From positions 1-64,000 of the forward strand of contig JAUCBJ010000012.1 in the NCBI GenBank assembly GCA_032718475.1: 64,000 nucleotides of DNA, read 5' to 3'. The translations under genes were made by a program, and so were the position numbers. Numbering within the stretch: position 1 is the stretch's first letter; the number at the start of each line of letters is the position of its first letter. Shown one piece after another: positions 44,871 through 56,343 of the stretch. Below the pieces are notes generated by a model that saw only the letters and a program-made list of their open reading frames with translations, was not told the origin of the DNA and made no database searches. The stretch is from Nemertoderma westbladi (lineage: Eukaryota > Xenacoelomorpha > Nemertodermatida > Nemertodermatidae).

Positions 44871-46504
44871 ATCTGCTATGAGTTTATCAATATTATAATG
44901 AGTTTATATATTAGGCTAGCGGGCGTCGCTGCCTACCCCTCTTTTGCCCCCGGACAGTGCAAGATCCTCAGCGCCGATGTACCGTCGTCGCTGTGCTTTC
45001 GCCAACGATGTAGCTACACAACGACAACGATAACCGGCACAAGTCACTCCACTGTCCGTCCCAAAGGCTTAGATGTACTTTAGGTTCTTTCTGGAGAGTT
45101 AGGGTTACTTTCACAATTGCGACTAGCTACTGTAAACACACTTTAGCAGTAACATTCACCTATGAACGCACAAATTCAACACAACTGCCATAAACTGTAC
45201 ACATTCGGGCCATTTGTCCGTTAGTCAGTACCTTCCAGAATGTCACTTTATTTATTATGTATCCTTGGATACTAGCAGTGCGCTATTTATTCCCTATGCT
45301 ATTCAATGGGGCAAGCCTTCTATTGTTCTTTTAACTCACTTCTAATTCTAGCGTGGTTGTTGCCATGGTGACATTATGGAAAGCTAGCGGTAGAATTAGG
45401 GTAATTCTCATGCATACAGATCTGGGATGCTATTTAATAGTAATTCTTTAATTGTCAATATCCTCTCTATATATGATTTTATGAATTTTATCGGCTATTG
45501 ACTATATATTGGAGATTCTCGCACACAAATACACTTAATAGAGTGAATCTCCGCTCCCATGATCTATTAATTAATGGAATTTTGGGAATGTTATAAATTG
45601 TATAAAATGACAATTTATTAAATTCATTGAAATATCTGAATTTAAATTTATTCCCGTAAATTTTATTATTTAATGTTAAATAGACACAATTTTATTCCAG
45701 AACGTGTCTGGGGACTGGGACCCTTGATTCGATTCTAGGAATTTTGTCTTTTTAAGAGTATCGGTAAGTGCTACGATATCTTAATCGACTAGAATTTTAA
45801 AGGATCTGATATTTGACAGATTTTGTAAATATTAATAATTAATATTTAGGATGGGCACCAGTTTATTCCAGAACTTGTCTGGGGACGTTAACCACTGATT
45901 CTAGAATTTTGTCTTTCAAGTATATCGGTGGGTGCCACGATATCTTAATCGACTAGAATTACAGCTGGTCAAAGGGTTTAACAGATTTATTTGCGTTGTA
46001 CGCTACTGTTAAAGGGACATCACGCTACTATATGTATTATCTAATATACGGTATGAGAGCAATATCGCACGAAGCAATGTCAGTGTGAAGAGGCAAGTCG
46101 TTTCCAAGGTCTACCCGGAGCTTGGTTTAGCCGAGACACGAGGATCTGAACTTTGCATTCCTAATACTCTGCCTACCAATAATACTTGAATATAGTAGTG
46201 GCTTTATTGTACTTTAATAAGTACGGACATTTCATCTTACTGTAGTTACGTATTCGTAATGTAATACGGGCAGCAAGGAAAGAGAAAAAGAATTGTTTCT
46301 CGCCGTCGCACTAAATATATAATATAAGTAATTACGTAATAAACGAGAATATATTGCACTAATCTACTAAATAATCGCTAAAATAACATTCTACTAAATA
46401 AAATTAAAGAAAACGATTATAATAAAATTACATAATAATACATACATAAATATAAAATAATAAGAATATAAAATAATATGGTCACACACCCACTCCATAT
46501 GCTA
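44871..46504 (-). other. Non-coding spacer between the integrase remnant and X1 in copy B
   Basis: AT-rich, no ORF of note. Two direct repeats of about 110 bp lie at about 45696-45808 and 45865-45970 (ACTTGTCTGGGGAC, AATTTTGTCTTT and CGATATCTTAATCGACTAGA in both). Confidence 0.6.
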
Positions 46505-46965
46505 CTAAGCTGGGGAGTCCCTAGATGTTTGTTGGATTAGGGAGGTGGTCGTGGGAAGAGTATCTTGCCTCCCATAGTTTCCGGAGAGTTCTCTGTCTCT
46601 TTCCAGTAAACATAAGCGACCAACTGGGCGATTGAGCTGCTGCGTCTCGAAGACAATTCCCGGTTTCTTGAAGTTACGTCGCATGACGACGAGTTCTACC
46701 GATCGCACCAAACCGTCATCCGAGATGTGAGTCTCGATGATACGACCTGTCTGCCACCGCTTACGTGGAAGATCTACATCCAGAATAAGAACCATGTCTC
46801 CAGCGCTGACGTTTTCTTGCTGCGCAAACCACTTAGTTCGAAGTTGTAGCGTGGGCAGATAATGTTTTTCGAAATGGTCAGCGAAACGACGGGATAACAA
46901 CTGCATGAGTTGCCAAGTTTGCCGGCAGTATTCGTCTCCGTCTGTGATTTCCGATTGTGGTAGTT
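46505..46965 (-). pseudogene. Integrase C-terminal (DUF5641) remnant of copy B
   Basis: Reads GDEYCRQTWQLMQLLSRRFA, then FEKHYLPTLQLRTKW, VSAGDMVLILDVDLPRKRWQ, TGRIIETHISDDGLVRSVEL, and stops after TSRDSPA. This is the DUF5641 domain that ends BEL/Pao integrases (xYLPTL..R.KW, GD.VL..D...PR..W..GRI). It is joined out of frame to gag after DSNLTLTTT, so about 3-4 kb of pol (protease to integrase core) is missing. The upstream frame is lost; the longest open part starts at 46906. Confidence 0.85.
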
Positions 46966-49900
46966 AGGGTGAGGTTGCTGTCTGTGTCTTTTTCATACGT
47001 AAGTGCTCGATACACTGCGGTATTTATCATGTAACAGGATTCACCTTCGTCGGAGAATTCATCTCTATAGAATCCTTCCATCTCAGAGCTTTGGTCAGTG
47101 TCGTTCACATCACTGAATTGGACATGTAGTTCGGAATCACTTACCTGACTCTGGCTGTTTCGCTCAAATTCAGTGTGCAACAAGATATGATGTTTCGCAC
47201 CGCACTTTGCACACCTTGTGTCGGAGTAACAGGTTCGCCGTTGGTGTCCTTGTCTGAGGCAATTATAACACAACCGCTTATCCCACATGACTTCCCGTCT
47301 CTCCGCTAATGATTTCTTCAGGAATTCATCACACGTATTCAAATGGTGGGTCCCGTCACATAGCGCACATTTCGGTTTGATGTTACTTACCTTATTTTGA
47401 ATAACAGTGTGCACACTCTTTCTTTCTTCGGGCTTTCTCACCTGAATTCTCTTGGGAGACGTAGGAGGAGTTTTTCTTACCTGTTCTCTCCTGTCATTGG
47501 TTCGAGACTTGAATTTACTTACCTGTTCTTTAGGCGTTTTATTGACATAATAAGATCTTTCAGTGTCTTTCCCGCTATCCTCTCCTTGAGAAGTCTGGCT
47601 TTCGCCGTCGTCTGTATAACACACTGGTGTTACCTTTCTCCTAGAGATGGGTTTCTCACTTACCTTGTTTTCCGGTGTCTTCTCTCTGGACTGCTTTATG
47701 AGCTGTAATTTCACTTCGCCATCCAAGAATGACATGAGATCAGCCATGGTAGGGTCTCGTTGTTGTTGTTCCATCATATATAACACTTTCTTGTCCCAGC
47801 GTGTACCTACTCCACCCTTCGGTAAAGTAGAAGCCACTGCTCTAATAACCATAGCACTCTGATACTCATGAGACTTACCTAGCCAATCTAATTGTCTGCA
47901 GATCTCCTGAATCTCATCGGAAAACTCTATAATCCCGCTGCTAATAAACTTTCGGGGCGCTACCAACTTTGCATACAAATACCCAGCTATGTTATTCCTA
48001 TTACCATACCTGATGTTTAGTGTATCCCAAACTTGTCTTAATCCGTCTGGATGTCCAATAAACTTTAACGCCATTAACTTGGGAGATCCTTCCAAGCACT
48101 CGATGAGGAATCTAAGTTTCTCTCCATTAGATAGCACAGAGTTCTGTATGTTATCTTTATAATATTCATTAAAAGGTAACCATTTCATCTCATCTCCATT
48201 GAACTTCACTATCTCTCCCACCTTTACCGCTTGGCGGGCTTCGGTTCTAGCCATTTGACGCGTAAAACTTTCTTGGGCCATCGTGTTATTTAATATCGAG
48301 TTATCGGTATATAAATTTCTTGGGTTATGATCAGGTCTATAGGGAATATCACTATCAACAGGTCTATAATTACCCTTAATAGGGTTTACTATAGGAGTTT
48401 CTACTTCACTAGCAGTATAGATGCGTGTAGGCTCCACACCTTGCGCATGAAATACTTCAGACCTAACGGGTTGACATATTGTTACAGAGGGTGGTGATAT
48501 ACCCTTTTGTAAATTTACTAATTTCTCGCGTTCTAGCGCGATACTTTGCTGCACTTCTTGCAACTCTAACCTACTTTCCTTTACGGTTCCCTTTAACTGT
48601 TGAACAGTCCCTTCTAACTCTCGGACCTGTAGGGAGGAGCGCACTCGATTCTCCTTCATCTCTCCGAGGAGAATGTCCATCCCCCGCTGTCTCTCGTCTA
48701 CCCAATCAACCGCCGAAGCAGGATCCGCCAACGTCGTAGCGGGCGGACGAGGGACTACAGGCGATATATCCTTTATATTTCGCTCGGAGTCCAGGACCGA
48801 CACTGCTTCAGGGGCTGTTCCTCTAGGCACAGATAATTTGGTGCTGTGTAAAGGGAATTTAAAGGTGGGTTCTGGGAGCACAGGTGTCTCTATCACCGAA
48901 GGGGTGATTTCAAGAACAGGCCTAATTATTTCAGGCTCATCTACTATAGTAGGGAGTCTTTCTAGTTTAATTATTTGGTCTGTGGGTTCTGTACTACCTA
49001 AATCTGTGTTAGTTAATTGCCTTCTAACAGCTGGGGGCAAATCAGGCAATTTGTGACGGTAAGATGTTCTTCTACGCCTACTTAGACGAGATCTATTTCC
49101 TCTGCCTTCAGGATCGGTGGTATCGCCTTCCTCAGATGATGTATAACCTTGTCTCTTGGGAGTAGATCTATTCATCATCTGCATATTACTAGCTGTTAAC
49201 TGTTTACTGAAGTTGTCTTGCTTCTCTTGAAGATTTTCCAACTCTAGTTGGGTTGTCTCTTCAGATGCCCTCCGTTCTGCTTCTGCCACTGCTATTTTTC
49301 TTTCCGCTTCGGCCGCTGCCGCTTTTCTTGCTGCTTCTACTGCTGCAGCTGCCGCTTTTGCTTCTGCCGCTGCCGCTTTTGCCTCTGCTGCTGCCTCTGC
49401 CGCTTTTCTATCCGCTTCTGCCGCTGCCACTGCCGCTGCTGCTGTCTTTCTATCTTCTATACGTTTTTTCTTTACTTGTTCTTCTTGAACCTTAGCGATG
49501 CGGATGCTTTCATTGAATTTAGCTTGGTTCGCAGCTAACCTATCCACATCGATTGCGTCCAACACACGCTGGGCTCCTTCACTATTAGGGCTAAGCCCCT
49601 CTAGTCTTCTCCTCAACTCTTCATCTCCTACAAAACGTTGATAGTCCGACAGATAGATGTCAATGGCATCCCTCTTATGCGGCTTCTCTGCCGTCGCTTC
49701 ACTTTCCACTTGGGAAAAAGTAGCGTCTGTTGATTCTCCATGGGTTGAGCGCTCATCCAGTTGGGCTTTCCACTGAGTCGTTCCTTGCACCTGGAGGCTC
49801 ACCTGTTGAAACCAAGTCTTTACGGCAACTTGCAACGACGTGTCTTGTCTTCTTTTAGAAGCCTCCTCAAAGGCCGATAAGATTAGCCTGATTCGTAGAA

Positions 49901-50621
49901 TTCTTTCTCTAACTTGATAAAGCAGCTGTCCCTGCTCTTGAGGTCCTTGGGGTTGTTGAAACAGTTGTTTTTCTAATCACTCCATGGAGCTGAAGAATCC
50001 CTGTACGTATCCGGCTGCGGACCTCTTCCACACAGCTGGATCGATGGTTTCCTTGGTTACTCCCATCCTGTGTATATCTTCCCAGGCAGCTTCTGATAAA
50101 TCAAACGGGAGTCCGGGTCCGGGGAAGTTCCATTGCGACTCGACAATAGACTTCAGTTCTTCCCTTGTGTATCCCTCATAACTATCTTTAGTCGATCGCT
50201 TACTTCTCGCCCAATCGATCTGGTGTTCTTCCACCGCAATCAATAACCTAGTGAGTATGGCTGCAGGAAGGATGAGAAGGGGATCCGAATAAACCGCATC
50301 CGTCATCTTTGCTCCGCGCTCGGGTGTCAGCTCTACAGTATCCTCACTACTGGAGCTGTCGGGCCGTTGAGAAATAAGTTCTTGGCTCGCGGGTTGTTGT
50401 TGTTCCGCTGCTTCTTGGTCCCGCTTGACCTGAGCTCTAGTGCCTATGACAGACCTACGGTGTTGGACCAGCCTAGGTTCTGATATTACTACTGGGGAAA
50501 TGATCTTTCTTACAGTAGGAGGTGAGTTGAACTTCGGTCTAACACGTTCCACACTCCTGTCTGGGTCACATAAGGTTGTATCTAGGAGACTGTCTGACAG
50601 GTTTTGCTTTGTGTCAGACAT
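46878..50621 (-). CDS. Gag polyprotein of copy B (one in-frame stop)
   Basis: Retrotransposon capsid/nucleocapsid polyprotein. ATG at 50619-50621 (MSDTKQNLSD). The frame runs 1247 codons to 46878, broken by one TGA at 49977-49979 where copy C has CGA (Arg). Order: N-terminal helical region, a charged segment, an Ala/Glu/Lys coiled-coil-like tract (about 49260-49480), Arg/Ser-rich RLSRRRRTSYRHK, a second coiled coil (about 48530-48700), a DUF1759-like region (FNGDEMKWLPFNEYYKDNI ... RYGNRNNIAGYL), then zinc knuckles CALCDGTHHLNTC, CYNCLRQGHQRRTC and CAKCGAKHH. The last 20 residues or so are out of frame relative to copy A because of the pol deletion. Confidence 0.9.
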
Positions 50622-52881
50622 GTTGGTTTGTACAGTTGAATGCCTACTGCTATATTACAGTTAAAGCAAGTTTAGTAATTCAGTATCAACTGTTAGCCTA
50701 GTAATTAATTACCGATACTGCTACTCAGTGTAGCGTGATATATATATAATATATTAGAATACCGGTATGCTTATAGTATATATATAAGTATTATTACAGA
50801 CTAGGTTTGTCACAGGATACCGGTATGTAATTCCAGCACAAATATATATAAATATATAATAGGCCTATCGTGAATACCGGTATGCAGCTTACACTTATAG
50901 TACATATAAGTATAATTATTAACTAGAATTAATTACAGAATACCGGTATGATTTCAGCCTAAATTTATATAACTAAATATAATAAGCCTATCGTGAATAC
51001 CGGTATGTCAATTATTTTAGAATAATTGAATTTCTGAATTTTTAGGGGTTACTTGGTTACTTTAACTTACTTTATTACCGTTATTTAAGCAGTAGTCCAA
51101 CTGATATTTAGACCTAATTGTTGTATGGCAGGCCTACTATTTATAAATCGTTTGATTTGATTTATAATATATATATACCCGTTTAATGGGTTTTGTCAAT
51201 ATTTGAAATAAATGTTATTATTTCTGGGGGGAGTCACTACACAGAAGCTGTGCGCTCTCAGTGGAATGCTACTTGTTGGACACTAAAACAAATAATTCTA
51301 ATTTACCTAAGTTACTTAATACTACAAATTACATACAATTCGGGGTGAGATTACAATCTCTAAATAAACACAAAAAATTACACGTACGAATTTTTAGGGT
51401 AATTTTACAAGAAGTCTACAAACCAGCCTAACAAAGGGTTAGAAATCTGGTTATTACAACGGACAGAGTACTACGGTATTTGAAAATAATAAGTAGTAGT
51501 AAATATACTGCGTTGTCCAGATAGAAAAATACCACCGTCTGACGACTTATAGCCGTATCGCTATAAGTACTACGTTATGTATCACGGAGTGTTCCTACCT
51601 AGAAGTTAATTACCGCGGTCTACCAGAACCAACGTGCCTATTAACCACTTTACAACACAAATATACTGCCTACACACTAATTGCCTTCGGAAAGCACTGT
51701 ACACTAAACCCTAAATTAGGTACAAGTACTTATACAACAAATAATTAGTAGTTAAAATACTTGAACAGCTAAAAGAACCACGGTATCTGCCGGAGTGACC
51801 AAAGCACAAAATCTCCAGTCTTTACCTACGCCGAGCAGCCCTGATGTAGTACCGGGGTTAGTTTAACTATAACAGTATGTATAACAAGCACAATTACTGT
51901 AGGAATAAACTTGGGGAATGAATGTTGCAAATAATCGCATAAACTCTGAATAATAAATATTACGCTACGCGTACAGACTACTCAAACAAAATGCAGACCA
52001 AATACTGACAGACTACTATCAAGCCTAAACAAACTACGGTATATGCAGACTCCGAAATGGTTAGTTAGTATGCGTTCTAACCTAGTAGTACGACTTATTC
52101 TTTCAGAGGGGGTTTACCTCACAGCACTGGAAGCCCCTACATTCCCAACTGGCACTTTATCGGACATACACTCTACACACACCGAAATTTCCTCAGACCT
52201 AACAACAGCCAGACAACTATCCAGCCTACAAATTATCTAAATAAGAATTATACGCTACCTGTATAGACTACACAAACAGAGTACAGACCAAACGCTGGCA
52301 GACTACTATCAAGCCTAAATAAACTACAGTATATGCAGACTCCGAAATGATTAGTTAGTATGCGTTCTAACCTAGTAGTACGACTTATTCTTTCAAAGGG
52401 GGTTTACCTCACAGCACTTGAAGCCCCTACGTTCCTAACTAGCACTTTATCGGACAGATGCTCTACACACACTGCAATCTGTTCAGACTTAACAACAGTT
52501 TGACAACAGTCTAGCCTACAAATTGTCTGTACAATCTGAGCAGGCTTACACGCCTTCTGCTCAATATTGGCCTACAAATAAATAAAACTTGACAGAAATA
52601 AGTAAAATCTCAATAAAAAACCAGGGCAGGGCGGCCGTCCCTGATTAATTATTAAGGCCTACCGGTATATAATTATCAAAATCGAATAATACTGCTGTAC
52701 CTGTACTGCTGTAGGTACCGGTCCGGGTGGTTAGGTAGTCAGGCCTACTGGGTACCGGTTGCCGGTACTTCAGCTTTATTGCCTACTGCAATACAGAAGC
52801 AATATCCGTTATTGTTCTTACCAGAACAATATTAAACTGTATTTATTGCCTACCCTGCAATCCGAACTTGATATCCGTTAT
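50622..52881 (-). other. 5' leader of copy B
   Basis: Non-coding, 2.26 kb, colinear with the leaders of copies A and C. TACCGGTA palindromes occur near 50759, 50819, 50875, 50942 and 50997, separated by TATATA-rich DNA. A tandem duplication of period about 290 bp (units near 52012 and 52304) is shared with the other copies. No TGG-type primer-binding site is evident after the LTR. Confidence 0.75.
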
Positions 52882-54061
52882 TGTTCGCGCTTTCAGACCT
52901 TTAGCAGTTTAACCTGCCAAATTTGGATGTCTTTTAGATGATAGATAGTCTTTAGCCTATGACAAGTATTTGATACACTACATTAGCCGAATCCAGTCTA
53001 TGCGCGATCATTCACCCGCTGGATATACCCGGGAGACTGGATTCGGAAGCCTAACCGTATTGCGGGGTAGGCCTACTGTATTATTCGACTGATCGTAATA
53101 TATATAATCTCTGACAAATATTATTCACTTTCGGGAAATATTAACAGTTCCTTTAGGACGTGGCGCTTTAAAAATATAAACAGAGTTATGACTTAAACTA
53201 GACACAACGGGATGGCTATAGATTCACGTATATGGCGCATTCTTTAGGAGATGCTTCGTTATCAATCACGATCATACACAATACTGCACAATGCTGCACA
53301 CTAATCTGCCGACCTTCACTAATTTTAGTCACATATAAGGAGAACAACAGACAATACGTGTAGGGCCTATAAAATAGCATTAGATTCACTTCAAACCACT
53401 TAATGTAAGTCGCAATCGTTATATGTATCCGGTCTCTCTAACCTTTACTATATCAAGAAGATTGGGGTGTCTGATTGTTTATCAGTATTCCAAATATAAT
53501 ATTCCATCAACAAATATAATGAATAACCGACAGCAAAAGCAGTAATGTTAAGGTATGTTATGAGTGAGTGAGTAAGTTAAGTTATGTTATGTATGTATGA
53601 TCAGTGAGTTTGATATGATAACGGATATACGTTCTATAATTAAGCCTACTAATGTTGAACTAAAGACTGAAACACGGAGGTTCCACGCCGGTGTTGTAGG
53701 CTGTGGACAAAATCACAATACTGACTCACTTCCCTAGTTTCTATATACAATCTCCAACACAGAGGCAAAAAACGCTCTGATTGGTCGACCGAACAAAGAG
53801 AGAACAAAGAACAAAGAGATGTTCCACGTGGCAATATCAGCTGTTAGCCGTCGTCATGGTATCTACACTGTTTCAAGAGGATCCGGCGTATTGAGTCATA
53901 GAATTGCTAATCATGTCCGCTAAAGTACACATACAGAAGAAATGGCTTTTATGTCCTCTAAAACAACAGTGCAGTAAGGACACGGCCTTTTATGCCTGCT
54001 AAACCAACTACAGAGTACTTTACGGGGAAAATAACCGGCTAATTACGCAAAAGCATTTACA
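52882..54061 (-). repeat. 5' LTR of copy B (about 1180 bp)
   Basis: Starts TGTAAATGC at 54061 on the minus strand and ends GCGCGAACA at 52882. Nearly identical to 38002-39181. It contains short TTATG/GTGA microsatellite units at about 53553-53600. Flanked outside by AAGTC. Confidence 0.88.
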
Positions 54062-55620
54062 AAGTCTACGGGCAAAGTGCGTAAGTAATCTGACAGAGTC
54101 AAGCCTGCAGATTGCTGCTGCTCTGTTCTCAAAACTAAACCGTTGATCCTGGGACGAACGAAGTAGCCAGCGGGCAGATGTGCTAGCGCTCTAGAGCTGG
54201 TCAGCCAAAGCTAAGTCCTCAGCGGGAGCCTTACCTACAAACCCAAATACCAAGTAACCTCTGCAGCGAGGAACACGGTACTGGATCAAACAAAGTAGGT
54301 CCGATACCGAAGAGCAGAACCTAGATTAGCTGCCGAGGCTGCCATTTACTAAGGCCTGTCGTTATTGACTGACTTTTCCATCGGAATGTGGCCCTTTTTA
54401 AACTCGGTATTCGGGGTCAATGTGAAGTTGACCCCTAATTATCACCTAGTCATAATCTGTCTTTCCTATGCACTGATTTACTTTGAAATATGTAAAATAT
54501 GATTAATATTGGGTTTGGTATCGTATCATCTCACCTCGAATCCATAAGGATTTATGGGGAAAGTGAAGATGCCGGCTCGAATATCGTAAGTTCATTCTCA
54601 TTAGTTGCTGCCTTTTCTACCCTCCACTTCAGTTTCGAATGGAGACTCGCGAGATACTCAAGCTCTTCACAGCGAGATATCTGGTCCATGATTGTTATGT
54701 CAGTCCAACACTCAAAAACACAATGATTTCTGTTCTTCCCAAGATGTATATACACAAACATACATATAAACTTATATACAGAAAAATACAGTACTTTTAG
54801 TCGTTTCGTTATGCTAAAAATACTCTGAAAAAATAAAATTAAATGTTATAGAGCAAGTCACGGGTTATGAAAAACGTCGTAATAAACTTGGTTCAGCTTC
54901 ATGCTATTGGAACTTGGCGATAGTGCAGAACACCAGGATACCGTCTGAGTCCAAACAGTGGTGGGACCAATTGGACGGAAATGGTTAGCGGTTACTTTGC
55001 CCTCAAAACTATACCGTCGATCCTGGCGAGCCTGGGATGAACTGTATATCCAGCGGACAGAGTGCTCAAGCACTACCGAAACTGACAGAGTCGAAGCCTA
55101 TAGGGACTGGACTGCTTAGTTTGCCCCCAAAACTAAATAGTGGATCCTGAGACAAACTAAGTAGCAAGTGGACAGAGTGCGCGAGCGCTCTGGGGGTATT
55201 CCAGAGATCTCAATCCTGGGCAGTAACGTGTAACATCTTACCTTCCCAGCTACTGTGAACCCGCTAAGGCCGGCCTGGGAAGAAAGAAGTCCAATACCTT
55301 GGAGTGGAGCTCACTTTAAGGCTAGTCAGCGAAAACTCAGTCCTTGGCGGTAACGTCTTACCTTCCCAGCTACCACGAACTCGCTAAGGCCGGCCTGGGA
55401 AGAAAGAAGTCCAATACCTTGGAGCAGAGCCTAGTTTAGCTGCCGAGGCGGCCAACTATGAAGGCTGATTTTTGGGACTGACTTTTCCATCCAAATGTGG
55501 CCCCTTTTAAACCCGGTGTGGGGTCAATAAGAAGTTGACCCCGAATTATCACCTAAACACAGTTTGTCTTTATTGTGCAGTGATTTTACGTTAAACCCAT
55601 GTAAATATAATTAATATTGG
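54062..55620. repeat. Low-copy tandemly arranged repeat right of copy B
   Basis: About 54330-54510 recurs at about 55437-55620 (GCTGCCGAGG, TGACTTTTCCATC, GAAGTTGACCCC). A shorter block around AAGGCCGGCCTGGGAAGAAA is present at 55267 and 55392 (period about 125 bp), and GTGGATCCTGAGACAAAC-like segments recur. Part of the same family lies left of copy B at 37660-37890. No coding sequence recognised. Confidence 0.65.
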
Positions 55621-55934
55621 TTGTTAGACTGACCAATAACCGATTCGATTACTAATGAATGGCAATAGCAATAGTCAATTATTCCTTTGTTAATAACTGG
55701 GTGGGATTAATAGGTGGGTGAGGTTGGCGTACTGAGGGGCCAATGAGAGAAAGGAGGGAGGTTGTACAGGGACCTCCTTCATTGGATAGCAGTAATTTGT
55801 AGGGGAGTAGCCGGCAATATTGGTTGGAATTGTGGGTGAGGGCAGTTAAGGATGTCTGGGATGGAAATATGTTGTAATATTGGATATTAATGGAATGAAA
55901 TATTACGGTGGGAAAGGGAATAATTGCGTAGTGA

Positions 55935-56240
55935 TTATTTCATTTTTAAATCAGGATCATGATGGAGTGTATTTTTGTATGTTTGCCTACGGAGGCGCAA
56001 AAAATCGATTACAGTAAAGTGTTCAACCACATCCTCTTCTTTCTTTGACTTATCATTACGGCTGAACCACCGTTGCATCTCAGTACGGACAATGACTTCC
56101 TCATCCAAGTCATACGTGTACTCTCGGGCCACCTCTAGCAATGATTCCATTAAGTTGACCTTTGCATAGGCAGGGAGTAGTTCATGAAGTGTAAGCTCAC
56201 TCGGTACAGTAGAAAAGCGGTATGACAGCTCAGTGTGCAT
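55935..56240 (-). pseudogene. Possible hAT/P52rIPK-like transposase fragment
   Basis: A 101-codon frame: MHTELSYRFSTVPSELTLHE, LLPAYAKVNLMESLLEVARE, YTYDLDEEVIVRTEMQRWFS. The order RF...LLP, helix, DLDEE.....E..RW resembles the region before the dimerisation domain in hAT-type transposases and related repressor-like proteins, but no catalytic or dimerisation motif is present. The open sense continues a little toward 56343, where copy C is inserted. Confidence 0.3.
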
Positions 56241-56343
56241 ACTGTCTATGAATGGAATAAATACTGACCGTCGTAATACTCCTCAGGAGTTGATCATCAA
56301 CATTAGACCGATAAATTTGTTGCTTCGTACGGCGTGGGATGGC

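Larger units (their letters stand above)
37979..54061 (-). mobile_element. Full-length 16.1 kb BEL/Pao retrotransposon (copy B) with extra ORFs
   Basis: Minus-strand order: 5' LTR (about 52882-54061), leader, gag (50621-46878), integrase C-terminal remnant (46906-46505), 1.6 kb spacer, X1, X2, X3, a purine-rich tract, 3' LTR (37979-39181). Target duplications AAGTC flank it at 37974-37978 and 54062-54066. Over about 1180 bp the two LTRs differ at roughly 8 positions by my count, so the insertion is young. Protease, RT, RNase H and the integrase core are deleted, so this copy is not autonomous. The X region lies between the integrase remnant and the 3' LTR, in the element's own orientation and ending 78 bp before the LTR, so it belongs to the element. 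A LINE fragment inserted later (41843-43190). Confidence 0.88.

Noticed and set aside
47397-49538. Plus-strand ORFs over copy B gag
   Set aside because: Antisense of gag, with nearly the same shadow proteins as copy A.
52850-52900. Alternative 5' LTR end further into the leader (TGCAATCCG...)
   Set aside because: The segment is a repeat of leader sequence (TGCAATACAGAAGC units); lengths of LTRs A, B and C agree better with an end at GCGCGAACA.
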